Assembly: GCF_006716265.1 (NCBI RefSeq)
Contig: NZ_VFOS01000001.1
Location: 1,116,001-1,180,000, forward strand
DNA from: Rarobacter faecitabidus
GTDB taxonomy: Bacteria > Actinomycetota > Actinomycetes > Actinomycetales > Cellulomonadaceae
DNA: 64,000 bases
Direction: 5' to 3'
Made by a program: the position numbers and the translations under genes. Every line of letters starts with the position of its first letter. Within the stretch, counting starts at the first letter, position 1. The notes under the pieces are model-generated. The model saw only the letters and a list, made by a program, of their open reading frames with translations. It did not search any database and had not been told where the DNA came from. Shown piece after piece: positions 30,611-38,652 of this stretch.

Positions 30611-32623
30611 TTACTCGTGTCCAATCCGGCCCTGTGGAGGCCTCGTTCTGTTTCCGGGGGCCGTGTGGTCCCCGTGGCCGGAATCGCCCAACTGCCACGG
30701 CACGGACGCCACGACGACGCCCGGCACGAACAGCAGCCTCGTCTTGAGGCGCAACGCGCTCTGGTTGTGCAAGAGCTGCTCCCACCAGTGCGTGACCACG
30801 TACTCGGGGATGAATACCACCACCAGGTCGCGCGGAGAGGAGCGCCGGATCGACTTGATGTACCCCAGCACCGGCCTGGTGATCTCCCGGAACGGCGAAT
30901 CCAGCACCCGCAATGGTACCGGGATCGACAGATCATCCCACTGCCGGAGCAGTTTCGCAGACTCGCTCGGGTCGACCGCGACCGTCACCGCCTCGATCTG
31001 GGACGGGCGCGTGGCACGAGCATAGGCAATGGCGCGCATGGTGGGTTTGTGCACTCGCGCGACGAGCACCATGGCGTGCACGCGGCTGGGCAGGGAACGG
31101 ACCGTGGGATCGTCCTCTTCGTAGCGCACCTCACCGCCCACCGTCGCGTAGTGCTTGGAAATGGAGCGCATCAACGCGAACGTGCCGGCCATCAGCAGCA
31201 GGGTGATCCAGGCGCCGTGCGTGAACTTCGTCACCAGAACGATCACGAGGACCGAGCTCGTGAGCAGGAATCCGAACGCACCGACGAGGCGGGAGCGTTG
31301 CATCCGGCGTTTTTCGGACGAGTCCGTCGCCGTGGCTAGTTTGCGCGTCCAGTGCCGGACCATGCTGAGCTGGGACAGCGTGAACGAGACGAAGACGCCG
31401 ACGATATACAGCTGGATGAGCCGCGTCACGGATGCGTCGAACGCAAAAACGAGGATCGCAGCGATGGCGGCGAGGATCATGATGCCGTTGGACAGGACGA
31501 GTCGATCGCCGCGCGTGTGCAACTGGCGCGGCAGGTAGCCGTCGCGGGCAAGGATCGAGCCCAGGATCGGGAACCCGTTGAACGCCGTGTTCGCCGCGAG
31601 GAATAGGATGAGGCCGGTCGCGGCCGAGACGACGTACAGCATGACGGGCACGCCGCTGAAGGACGCGCTCGCCAACTGCACGAGCACGGGATGCTGCACG
31701 TAGCCGTCGGGCAACGCACCGTCGGCGCTGCGCAACTGGTCGAGGTTCTCCACGTACTTGACGCCTGTCACGTGGGCGAGGACCAGGATGCTCACGATCA
31801 TGGTGATCGCCACGCCCCCCAGGATCGCGAGGGTCGTCGCGGCGTTGCGCGACTTGGGTTCCTTGAAGGCGGGAACGCCGTTGCTCACGGCTTCAACGCC
31901 CGTCAGCGCGGCGGCGCCGGACGCGAAGGCGCGGGCCACCAGCAGGACACCCGCCAGCCCGACCAGCCCAGCCTCGTAGCCGGCGCTGGGGATGATCTCC
32001 AGGTTCGCGCTCTCGACCGCGGGCAACGTCCCGGTCGCGAACCGGACAAACCCAACCACTCCCGTCAAGGCAACGGCGCCCATGAAGAGGTACACGGGAA
32101 TGGCGAGGACACGACCCGATTCGCGCAAGCCACGCAGGTTCACCACGGCCAGGAGCAGAATGGCTCCAACGGCGGTGATCGCCTCGTGCCCGCGCAGCGC
32201 GGGTATCGCGCTGGCAGCGTAGAGCACGCCGGCCGACACGGACACCGCGACCGTGAGCACATAGTCGACCAGCAGCGCGCTCGCCACGGTCATCCCGGCC
32301 TTGTCTCCGAGATTATCGGTGACCACCTCATAGTCGCCGCCACCCGAGGGGTAGGCGCGGACATTCTGCCGGTAGGAGGCCACGACCGTCGCCAGGACGA
32401 TCGCCACCGCCACCCCGATCCATGGCGATATCAGGGTCGCCGCGCCGCCCGCGACGGCAAGAGTGAGGAGGACCTCGTCCGGGGCGTACGCAACCGACGA
32501 CAAGGCGTCGGAAGCGAACACCGGCAGCGCCAGGCGCTTGGGCAGCAGCGCGCCGCCCGCACGGTCAGAGCGAACAGGTCGTCCGACGATAAGCCGCTTG
32601 ACCGCGGCACCAAGATTCGGCAC
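30611..32623 (-). CDS. APC-superfamily permease with C-terminal cytoplasmic domain
   Basis: About 670 aa. Roughly 12 membrane helices of the amino acid/polyamine/organocation type occupy residues 30-480, beginning LPVFASDALSSVAYAPDEVL, followed by a cytoplasmic domain of about 180 aa. From memory this is the Rv2690c family. Its constant association with ceoB/ceoC suggests potassium or cation transport as well as the default amino-acid annotation, but this is inference. I chose GTG at 32623: a TACGCT -10 ends 6 nt upstream, and the product starts PNLGAAVKRLIVGRPVRS like its relatives. The gene is divergent from ceoB. Confidence 0.88.
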   Translation of the reverse strand: MPNLGAAVKRLIVGRPVRSDRAGGALLPKRLALPVFASDALSSVAYAPDEVLLTLAVAGGAATLISPWIGVAVAIVLATVVASYRQNVRAYPSGGGDYEVVTDNLGDKAGMTVASALLVDYVLTVAVSVSAGVLYAASAIPALRGHEAITAVGAILLLAVVNLRGLRESGRVLAIPVYLFMGAVALTGVVGFVRFATGTLPAVESANLEIIPSAGYEAGLVGLAGVLLVARAFASGAAALTGVEAVSNGVPAFKEPKSRNAATTLAILGGVAITMIVSILVLAHVTGVKYVENLDQLRSADGALPDGYVQHPVLVQLASASFSGVPVMLYVVSAATGLILFLAANTAFNGFPILGSILARDGYLPRQLHTRGDRLVLSNGIMILAAIAAILVFAFDASVTRLIQLYIVGVFVSFTLSQLSMVRHWTRKLATATDSSEKRRMQRSRLVGAFGFLLTSSVLVIVLVTKFTHGAWITLLLMAGTFALMRSISKHYATVGGEVRYEEDDPTVRSLPSRVHAMVLVARVHKPTMRAIAYARATRPSQIEAVTVAVDPSESAKLLRQWDDLSIPVPLRVLDSPFREITRPVLGYIKSIRRSSPRDLVVVFIPEYVVTHWWEQLLHNQSALRLKTRLLFVPGVVVASVPWQLGDSGHGDHTAPGNRTRPPQGRIGHE

Positions 32624-32629
32624 ATGCAA

Positions 32630-32635
32630 AGCGTA
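32630..32635 (-). promoter_or_regulatory. -10 element TACGCT, leaderless promoter of the APC permease
   Basis: Minus-strand TACGCT ends 6 nt before the GTG at 32623. It also decides the start codon. Confidence 0.55.
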
Positions 32636-32709
32636 GTACCACTGCCCGTCCACCACCGCCGCGCGCGCGTGTCGCCCGGCTACGGCGAACGGGTATACCG
32701 TTGGCAACT

Positions 32710-33378
32710 ATGCACTTCGTGATCATGGGTTGCGGGCGCGTGGGCGCCACGCTCGCCGACTCCCTGGAGGAGCACGGGCACTCGGTCGCCATCATCGATC
32801 AGGCCGTCGAATCCTTCCGGCGGCTGAGCACCGACTTCGGCGGCAAGCGCGTGACAGGCATCGGGTTCGACAGGGACACACTCGAACAGGCGGACATCAG
32901 CGACGCCTACGGCTTCGCGGCCGTGTCCGATGGCGACAACTCGAACATCCTCGCTGCCCGCGTGGTCCGCGAGACGTTCGGCATCGACAACGTCGTCGCC
33001 CGCATCTACGACCGGCACCGCGCGGAGATCTATCAGCGTCTCGGCATTCCCACCGTTGCCACGGTGAGGTGGACGGCCGATCAGGTGCTGCGGCGCATGC
33101 TGCCCATGGGTGCCACGGAGGACTTCGTTGATCCGTCCGGGACCATCACTCTGAACCAGGTCGACGTGCACCCCACGTGGTACGGCATCGCACTGACGAG
33201 CGTCGAACGCGCGACAGGCGCGCGGACCGCCTATCTGATCCGCGACGGCAAGGGCGTGTTCCCCCAGCCGAGCACCGTGCTCCAGGAGAACGACACCCTC
33301 CATCTGCTAATGCCGATCGATCAGGTCAGCCACGTGGAGCGCATCATGACCAACCCGCCGAAGAAGGCGACCTCATGA
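32710..33378 (+). CDS. ceoB: Trk-type K+ uptake regulatory protein CeoB
   Basis: A 222-aa TrkA-like regulator with an N-terminal RCK/TrkA_N Rossmann domain (VIMGCGRVG dinucleotide-binding loop) and a C-terminal TrkA_C domain. It gates a potassium channel or transporter in response to NAD(H) or nucleotides. The acidic residue at the end of strand 2 (SVAIID) fits NAD binding. A TACCGT -10-like hexamer ends 8 nt before the ATG at 32710. ceoC overlaps its stop by 4 nt. No trkH-like membrane subunit lies in this window; the divergent APC permease is the likely partner in this arrangement. Confidence 0.92.
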   Translation: MHFVIMGCGRVGATLADSLEEHGHSVAIIDQAVESFRRLSTDFGGKRVTGIGFDRDTLEQADISDAYGFAAVSDGDNSNILAARVVRETFGIDNVVARIYDRHRAEIYQRLGIPTVATVRWTADQVLRRMLPMGATEDFVDPSGTITLNQVDVHPTWYGIALTSVERATGARTAYLIRDGKGVFPQPSTVLQENDTLHLLMPIDQVSHVERIMTNPPKKATS

Positions 33379-34064
33379 AGGTCGTCGTGGCGGGGGCCGG
33401 ATCGGTCGGACGTTCGATCGCACGCGAACTCGTCGGCAACGGGCACGAGGTGACGCTGCTGGACCGACAGGCTTCGGCGATGCGGGTAGCACAGGTGCCG
33501 GAGGCGGACTGGCTGCTGGCGGACGCGTGCGAACTGTCGGCGCTCACCCAGGCGCAGGTCGAGAGCGCCGATGTGGTCGTCGCGGCGACCGGTGACGACA
33601 AGGCGAACCTCGTCATCTCGTTGCTGTGCAAGACCGAGTTCGGGGTGCCGCGCACGGTCGCGCGCGTCAACAACCCCAAGAACGAGTGGCTGTTCGACGA
33701 CGCGTGGGGAGTCGACGTCGCCGTGTCGACGCCGCGCACGATGACGGCGCTCATCGAGGAAGCCGTATCCGTCGGCGACCTGGTGCGCGTGTTCACGTTC
33801 CATCAGTCGGGCGCCGACATCCTGGAGATCACCCTGCCGGAGGATTCGCCCGTGGTGGGCGTGCCCCTGGGGCTCATCTCGTGGCCCGCCGGATGCGTGC
33901 TGGCGGCTGTGGTGCGCGACCGGTCGCCGTTCACGCCGGATGCAGACGACACCCTCGAGGTCGGTGACGAGTTGCTGCTCGTCTCCAGTCCGGACGCCGA
34001 TCAGGCGGCCCTGCGGACATTGCTGGTTGCGGGCGCCCCCGATCCGGACGACCTGGCCGGATAG
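33375..34064 (+). CDS. ceoC: Trk-type K+ uptake regulatory protein CeoC
   Basis: A 229-aa paralog of CeoB: VVVAGAGSVGRSIARELV Rossmann loop, VTLLDR at the end of strand 2, and a C-terminal TrkA_C domain (about 145-220). It probably forms a hetero-oligomeric RCK ring with CeoB. The ATG overlaps the ceoB stop (ATGA), so translation is coupled. In mycobacteria the next gene is the DUF3159 gene; here a repeat-rich segment with an extra gene intervenes. Confidence 0.92.
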   Translation: MKVVVAGAGSVGRSIARELVGNGHEVTLLDRQASAMRVAQVPEADWLLADACELSALTQAQVESADVVVAATGDDKANLVISLLCKTEFGVPRTVARVNNPKNEWLFDDAWGVDVAVSTPRTMTALIEEAVSVGDLVRVFTFHQSGADILEITLPEDSPVVGVPLGLISWPAGCVLAAVVRDRSPFTPDADDTLEVGDELLLVSSPDADQAALRTLLVAGAPDPDDLAG

Positions 34065-34237
34065 GGCTCCCGGGACGGCGCGGGCTCCTGCCGGGTTGCG
34101 GCTCTCCGGGCACTGCACCCTCCTGGCCGAGCACCGCGTTGCGAGTTCCGCGGGCCCGGTGCTCTTCCTGGCCGAGCACCGCGTTGCGCGCTACGCGCCC
34201 TCCTGCCCGAGCGATCTCCCTGCACCCCTCCTGCCGG

Positions 34238-34297
34238 ACACCGGTTAGGGTCGCTCAACACCGGCTATATCGGGTGCTTGGGAACCCTAACCGGTGT
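34238..34297. repeat. 60-bp nested-palindrome element, copy B
   Basis: The cleanest copy: outer 14-bp arms ACACCGGTTAGGGT and ACCCTAACCGGTGT are perfect complements. The centre is CACCGG-CTATAT-CGGGTG. It lies downstream of ceoC. Confidence 0.9.
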
Positions 34298-34333
34298 TAT
34301 CGCGCGGCGGCATCCCTGCACCCCTCCTGCCGG

Positions 34334-34393
34334 ACACCGGTTAGGGTCGCTCAACACCGGCTATATCGGGTGCTTGGGAACCCCAAGCGGTGT
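34334..34393. repeat. 60-bp nested-palindrome element, copy C
   Basis: Tandem duplicate of copy B with two changes in the right arm that weaken outer pairing. Confidence 0.9.
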
Positions 34394-34476
34394 TATCGCG
34401 CGGCGGCATCGCGCACAGTTTTCCACATACGCCCACAGCGCGGCTTCGAAGGTGCGTTTTCGAGCATTCTGTCCGT

Positions 34477-35457
34477 ATGGCCCCAACGTCGACCGCACCG
34501 CAGATGGCAGAACCCGGCATCGCGATTTTGGGCAGACCGCTTTTCTGCGTCGCCCACGCATCCGAGTTACGTCAGAAACCCTATTCGCGCGGGCAACTGC
34601 GCTCACTTGTAGATCGAGGCACGCTTGTGCGTGTGGCATACGGGTACTACGCGGCCATCGAGGTTTGGCAGAACCTGACGCCAGAGGGGAGGCACCTAGA
34701 ACTCGCTCGTGCGGTGGCACGACGGTCCGATGACTTGCAGTTCAGCCATGCAACCGCCGCCCTGCTCCACGGGCTGCCGTGGCTGTCCTCCCCTCCTTCG
34801 AAGGCGCAAGTGAACACTCATCGCAAGGGTGGAGCTCGGTCATCAGCCGTGATTCAACGTCGACGAGTGGGGTTCGACCCGGCACCCACCACGGTCGACG
34901 GTCTTCGTGTGACATCGGTTGCCAGGACGCTCCTGGATGTGGCCTGCGCCGAACCCCTTGCGGTCGGACTTGCGTGCGCGGACGCGGCGTTGCGCGATCG
35001 CCGCGTCACCAGGCGACAATTGCTGGGCATCATCAGCGAGAACGAGCACCGTACTGGTTTCTCCAGGGCAAGCGATGTTGCACGGCTTGCAGACGCCAGA
35101 GTCGAGTCAGTCGGGGAATCCCTTTGCCGCGCGCGCATCCACGAACTCCATTTCGAACAGCCGTCGTTGCAGCACGCCTTCTACGATGCTGATGGATTCA
35201 TAGGTCGAGGTGACTTCTACTGGGAAGATGCACAAATCCTCCTGGAATTTGACGGGCACGTGAAGTACATCGACCAGTCGATCCTGCGTGGTCGCAACCC
35301 ATCGGAAGTCCTGGTTGACGAGAAACTCCGGGAAGATCGCATCCGGCGCACGGGGGTTATCGTGATCCGTGTTGCCTGGCGGGACGTCATCGATGCGGCG
35401 AGGTTCGCACGCATTTTGCAGCGTGCTGGGGTGCCGATGCGCTATTCCCCTCGATGA
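34477..35457 (+). CDS. AbiEi-type winged-helix plus DUF559 endonuclease-like protein
   Basis: About 326 aa. The N-terminal 90 residues look like the AbiEi antitoxin winged helix (SRGQLRSLVDRGTLVRVAYGYYA). The C-terminal 110 residues are DUF559, a Vsr/PD-(D/E)XK-like fold: ESVGESLCRARIHEL, then GRGDFYWEDAQILLEFDGHVK with acidic residues and Lys, then DRIRRTGVIVIRV. Such fusions are common orphan genes in actinobacteria; DNA cleavage is unproven. The frame continues upstream into repeat copy C, but ATG 34477, with CATTCT 6 nt before it, is preferred. It interrupts an otherwise conserved gene order and is bracketed by 60-bp repeats, which suggests acquisition. No AbiEii toxin gene is adjacent. 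Confidence 0.82.
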   Translation: MAPTSTAPQMAEPGIAILGRPLFCVAHASELRQKPYSRGQLRSLVDRGTLVRVAYGYYAAIEVWQNLTPEGRHLELARAVARRSDDLQFSHATAALLHGLPWLSSPPSKAQVNTHRKGGARSSAVIQRRRVGFDPAPTTVDGLRVTSVARTLLDVACAEPLAVGLACADAALRDRRVTRRQLLGIISENEHRTGFSRASDVARLADARVESVGESLCRARIHELHFEQPSLQHAFYDADGFIGRGDFYWEDAQILLEFDGHVKYIDQSILRGRNPSEVLVDEKLREDRIRRTGVIVIRVAWRDVIDAARFARILQRAGVPMRYSPR

Positions 35458-35458
35458 A

Positions 35459-35518
35459 ACACCGGTTGGGGTTGCTCGACACCGGCTATATCGGGTGCTG
35501 AGCAACCCTAACCGGTGC
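35459..35518. repeat. 60-bp nested-palindrome element, copy D
   Basis: Begins 1 nt after the stop codon of the AbiEi/DUF559 gene. The outer arms pair over about 19 bp here because TTGCTC on the left matches GAGCAA on the right. The centre is identical to copies B and C. It lies between convergent genes. Confidence 0.9.
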
Positions 35519-35550
35519 CCGCCAGCGGTGGAGTGGGGATCGCGAGCGGT

Positions 35551-36450
35551 TCAGTCTCCAGCGACATCGGTGGAATCAGCAACGCCCACGGCACGACCGG
35601 CAGCGACATCGGTGGAATCAGCAACGCCCACGGCACGACCGGCAGCGACATCGGTGGAATCAGCAACGCCCACGGCGCGACCGGCAGCGACGTCGGTGGA
35701 ATCAGCAACGCCCACGCCAGGACCGGCAGCGACTTCGGTGGAATCAGCAACGCCCACGGCACGACCGGCAGCGACATCGTCCACCGGATCCTCGTCAGGA
35801 GTGCGGACGAGCATCCAGGTCAGCCACAGCGTGACGGCCCATAGCGGAACACCCATCACGAGCCGCGCGGTGCCGAGGTAGCCGACCTCTTGGGCGAGGT
35901 ACAGCGGCACCTGCACCACGAGGCGCAGGCCGAACAGTCCCACCCAGAGCCACGTGGCGAGTTGATAGCGCCGCATCATCTCCGGGTTGCGACGCCAGGA
36001 GGTCCAGCCCTTGGTCTCGCCCCGCTCGATCTTGCCGGCATCGGTCAATCCGGCCTTGAGCCCTTCGGCGATCAGCCCCACCACCGGCCAGCGCACCAGA
36101 ATCGATACGAGGATCGGCAACAGATAGGCCGCGTTTGTGAGCAGTCCCCAGAGGTAATAGTTTTCGGCCGCACCGGAGCGCCACGCCCAGATCACGCCGA
36201 TACCGACGCCGATGACACCGGAGAACGCTTGGGTGATCGGCGTGCGCTGGATGAGGCGCGCAATCACCGCGATCAGCGCGATCGCCCCGGCCGAGATCAC
36301 GGGGGCGAGCAGTTCGCGGGTGGCCACGAAGACGATCACGAAGACGGCACCAGGCGCCATCGCCTCGATGATGCCGCGGATCCCCCCCAGCGCCGCGAGC
36401 GGATGGAACTTGTCCCCCGTCAGTGACTTGATTCCGGTCTCGTTAGTCAT
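35551..36450 (-). CDS. DUF3159 membrane protein with C-terminal tandem repeats
   Basis: A 299-aa integral membrane protein with about six hydrophobic helices in residues 20-225, matching the DUF3159 family (from memory, Rv2693c). The ATG overlaps the stop of the OB-fold gene by 4 nt. The last 75 residues are a lineage-specific tail of 14-aa repeats (AAGRAVGVADSTDV) encoded by the 42-bp tandem array. The conserved domain ends before the tail, so repeat number could vary without breaking the protein. By topology the tail is probably cytoplasmic, but this is uncertain. Function of the family unknown. Confidence 0.88.
   Translation of the reverse strand: MTNETGIKSLTGDKFHPLAALGGIRGIIEAMAPGAVFVIVFVATRELLAPVISAGAIALIAVIARLIQRTPITQAFSGVIGVGIGVIWAWRSGAAENYYLWGLLTNAAYLLPILVSILVRWPVVGLIAEGLKAGLTDAGKIERGETKGWTSWRRNPEMMRRYQLATWLWVGLFGLRLVVQVPLYLAQEVGYLGTARLVMGVPLWAVTLWLTWMLVRTPDEDPVDDVAAGRAVGVADSTEVAAGPGVGVADSTDVAAGRAVGVADSTDVAAGRAVGVADSTDVAAGRAVGVADSTDVAGD
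35561..35770. repeat. 42-bp tandem repeat array, five copies (minisatellite)
   Basis: Five contiguous 42-bp units starting at 35561, 35603, 35645, 35687 and 35729, plus a 9-nt partial unit. Units 1 and 2 are identical; 3-5 differ by one to a few bases. The array lies in frame within the DUF3159 gene, so changes in copy number keep the frame. Confidence 0.95.
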
Positions 36451-36857
36451 CGTTCCCCCGGGACTGCGCGCAGTTCGTAGCGCGGGTTGTAGATGGTCAT
36501 CAGCGAATCCGAGCGATTGACGAAGCCGCGCACCTTCAGTTCCCTACCCGCCTCGATGCCCGGTATTCGGCGGCGACCAAGCCACACCAGCCGGACCATT
36601 CCGGTCCCGTCATCCAGTTGCACCTCGAGACTGGGTGCGCTTCCGCGCGGCTGGACCAGGACGGAGCGGATACGCCCGATCAGGGTTACCTCCCCGCGAC
36701 GCGCCGCCTGCGCACAGGTTTGCGTTCCGGGTTCGCGACGTCCCAGCGCGCGACTGTCGGCCGCGGCCATGTCGTCGCGGGAGTCGAAGAGCGACTTGAG
36801 GCGACCCGAAAGGCTCGGTTGTTCGGATGCGGCGGCATCTGCGGCGCGGGTGGTCAC
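36447..36857 (-). CDS. OB-fold nucleic-acid-binding domain protein
   Basis: A 136-aa protein. Residues about 45-130 form an OB fold of the tRNA_anti/RecG-wedge type (VTLIGRIRSVLVQP, then LEVQLDDGTGMVRLVWLGRRRIPGI and LKVRGFVNR). From memory it corresponds to Rv2694c. The first 45 residues are disordered. GTG start. It lies between the DUF3710 gene (21-nt gap) and the DUF3159 gene (4-nt overlap), so the three form an operon. Its ligand and role are unknown; single-stranded nucleic acid is the usual expectation. Confidence 0.85.
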   Translation of the reverse strand: MTTRAADAAASEQPSLSGRLKSLFDSRDDMAAADSRALGRREPGTQTCAQAARRGEVTLIGRIRSVLVQPRGSAPSLEVQLDDGTGMVRLVWLGRRRIPGIEAGRELKVRGFVNRSDSLMTIYNPRYELRAVPGER

Positions 36858-36878
36858 GAGGGTGGGTCTTTGCGGAGG

Positions 36879-37610
36879 CTAGCGGATCTCGGTGATCTCG
36901 GGGCCCCGCTCCAGGGGATTGAAGTCGTCCGGCTTCGCCTCGGGTGTCGCGGGTGCGGGCGCCACGACGTTGGGTGCGGTCAGCGCCAGTACTTCGCGCG
37001 GCGGCCGTGCCTCGGTTCCGCGAACGACGACGATCCCCCCGATGATGCCTTCCAGGTCCTTCGCGGCGGCCTCGTCCACGGCAGCCTTGCCGGTGATCAC
37101 CGCACGAACGAACCAACGGGGGCCGTCGACGCCGATGAATCGCGCGGGGGCTAGCCCGTGACTTCCGCCGCGCGGGGTGTTCACGGGCACGCGGGCGTGC
37201 AATTCCGTACCGAACGGTCCCTGCGCCTCATCCGCAACGCCGCCGTCGCGCGTAATCGACGCCGCGACCTCCGAACGGACGTCGTCCCACACACCGGAGT
37301 TGCGCGGTGCCGCGAACACGTTGAGTTGAAGGGAGGACTGGTCGATCTGAATGGTGATGCCGCCGATGACATCCTGGCTGTCAGCCTGCAGGCGAACTGA
37401 CATTCCATCGACGCCGGGAACGCGCAGAGCGCCAAAGTCGATGAGTTCGCCGGGTTCGGGACGCTCCGTCACATCCCAGGGCCCCGTGGCTGCACGTTCG
37501 GTGCCCCGCGACTCCTCGTCAGCGGCCCCGCTGAGCGTCGACTCGGCGGATTCGTGCTCCGCTTCGGGCGTCGACGACTCGCCCTTGCTCTTCCGACTGA
37601 AAATTCCCAC
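36879..37610 (-). CDS. DUF3710 family protein
   Basis: About 243 aa, matching the actinobacterial DUF3710 family (from memory, Rv2696c). The conserved core runs from about 60 to 200, with GPWDVTERPEP, IDFGALRVPG, SLQLNVFAAPRNSGVWDDVR and RWFVRAVITGKAA. Both ends are low-complexity. GTG at 37610 is chosen because the product then begins GIFSRKSK, as relatives do, with AAGGAG about 10 nt upstream; TTG at 37619 is the alternative. It is first in a three-gene operon with the OB-fold and DUF3159 genes. Function unknown. Confidence 0.85.
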   Translation of the reverse strand: MGIFSRKSKGESSTPEAEHESAESTLSGAADEESRGTERAATGPWDVTERPEPGELIDFGALRVPGVDGMSVRLQADSQDVIGGITIQIDQSSLQLNVFAAPRNSGVWDDVRSEVAASITRDGGVADEAQGPFGTELHARVPVNTPRGGSHGLAPARFIGVDGPRWFVRAVITGKAAVDEAAAKDLEGIIGGIVVVRGTEARPPREVLALTAPNVVAPAPATPEAKPDDFNPLERGPEITEIR

Positions 37611-37681
37611 GGGACGCAATCTCCTTGATAACTGTCCGCGACAAGGTGTTGCCTGCCGCCATATGCCGTTCCGGCACCGCT

Positions 37682-37687
37682 AGCCTA
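37682..37687 (-). promoter_or_regulatory. Possible -10 TAGGCT of the DUF3710 operon
   Basis: Minus-strand TAGGCT about 72 nt before the DUF3710 start, in the 142-nt gap after dut. Confidence 0.3.
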
Positions 37688-37752
37688 CGGTCATTGTGGA
37701 CCGGCCCGCCAACCCGGTGGTCACACCGAGCGCCGGTCCGGGAAGATTTCCG

Positions 37753-38211
37753 CTACGGCTGGGCCGCCGCCCAGCCGCCGGACGAGCCGAACCCGCCCTC
37801 GCCACGGTCCGATCCCGGCAGTTTCTCCGCCACCACGAAGCGCGCCTTGACGTACTCCTGGACGACCAGCTGAGCGATACGGTCGCCTCGTTTGAGCTCG
37901 ATCGGCGTGCTCGGATCTGAGTTGTACAGCGAGATCTTGATCTCGCCGCGGTAGCCCGCGTCGACGGTGCCGGGCGCGTTCACGATGGTCAAACCGTGCC
38001 TGGCGGCCAGGCCCGAGCGCGGGTGGACGAGTCCCACGTAGCCGTCGGGTAGCGCGATTGCAATGCCCGTAGGTACGAGCGCGCGCTCGAAGGGTTGCAG
38101 GACGACGTCGATCGTGGTCACCAGGTCCGCTCCGGCATCACCGGGATGCGCGTACGCGGGCGGCGCGGCAACCTCGTCCAGGATGGTCACGAGGACCTCG
38201 GCGGACGTCAT
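37753..38211 (-). CDS. dut: Deoxyuridine 5'-triphosphate nucleotidohydrolase (dUTPase)
   Basis: A 152-aa trimeric dUTPase that hydrolyses dUTP to dUMP, protecting DNA from uracil and feeding dTMP synthesis. All five motifs are present: [20 protein letters not shown] (with the catalytic-site Ser/Arg), [26 protein letters not shown], and the C-terminal arm [10 protein letters not shown]. Normal length. The ATG overlaps the DUF4193 stop by 4 nt, so the two are cotranscribed. In M. tuberculosis a DUF3093 gene lies between these two; it is absent here. Confidence 0.96.
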   Translation of the reverse strand: MTSAEVLVTILDEVAAPPAYAHPGDAGADLVTTIDVVLQPFERALVPTGIAIALPDGYVGLVHPRSGLAARHGLTIVNAPGTVDAGYRGEIKISLYNSDPSTPIELKRGDRIAQLVVQEYVKARFVVAEKLPGSDRGEGGFGSSGGWAAAQP

Positions 38212-38507
38212 GCAGCACACTCGGTGCAGACCTGCTGGCCGTCCTTCTCGTACGCAAGCTGACTGCGGTGGTGGACCAGGAAGCAACTGGTGCAGGTGAA
38301 CTCGTCTGCCTGACGCGGCAGGACGCGGACGGAAAGCTCCTCGCCGGAAAGGTCCGCACCGGGAAGTTCATACCCTTCTGCGGCCTCGATCTCGTCCTCG
38401 TCGACCTGGCCCGAGCTCTTGTCGGACCGGCGGGCCTTGAGTTCCTCAAGTGAGTCCTCGGACAGATCCTCTTCTGTCTTGCGAGGTGCGTCGTAATCCG
38501 TTGCCAT
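38208..38507 (-). CDS. DUF4193 zinc-ribbon protein
   Basis: A 99-aa acidic protein typical of actinobacteria (from memory, Rv2699c). It begins [19 protein letters not shown], and the C-terminal third has two Cys pairs, CTSC and CTEC, likely to bind one zinc ion, with HH between them. Most of the N-terminal half is disordered. ATG at 38507 is the conserved start. It is upstream of and overlaps dut. Function unknown; a role in binding RNA polymerase or nucleic acid is a guess from the fold. Confidence 0.88.
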   Translation of the reverse strand: MATDYDAPRKTEEDLSEDSLEELKARRSDKSSGQVDEDEIEAAEGYELPGADLSGEELSVRVLPRQADEFTCTSCFLVHHRSQLAYEKDGQQVCTECAA

Positions 38508-38652
38508 TAGCTCTATCACACTCCATTTCGGTGCTGATTCCAGGACATGTTACGCCACCGTCCCCCGGTGTAAGGCACGGGCGCGCAATTTTGTTCCCTA
38601 AGGCCCGCAATTGTGCACGATCGCGGAACGAAATGCACATTCGTCATCGGAA

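Larger units (their letters stand above)
34217..34408. repeat. Tandem duplication of a 96-bp unit
   Basis: Two adjacent 96-bp units starting at 34217 and 34313, differing at only two positions. The differences are in the right outer arm of the embedded palindromic element (CCCTAACCGG versus CCCCAAGCGG). The high identity points to recent duplication. Confidence 0.9.
34065..34476. other. 412-bp repeat-rich gap between ceoC and the AbiEi/DUF559 gene
   Basis: No gene is seen here. It holds a 23-nt direct repeat (TCCTGGCCGAGCACCGCGTT plus GCG) at 34121 and 34166, then a 96-bp unit present twice in tandem, each unit containing one 60-bp nested-palindrome element. The last 70 nt are less repetitive and carry a CATTCT hexamer 6 nt before the next ATG. 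Confidence 0.8.

Noticed and set aside
34390-34476. Extended N-terminus of the AbiEi/DUF559 protein
   Set aside because: The extra 29 codons run out of repeat copy C and show no domain character. ATG 34477 has a -10-like hexamer at leaderless distance.
35561-35770. Regular 42-bp repeats that could suggest a CRISPR array
   Set aside because: The units are contiguous with no spacers, they lie in frame inside a conserved gene, and no cas genes are near.
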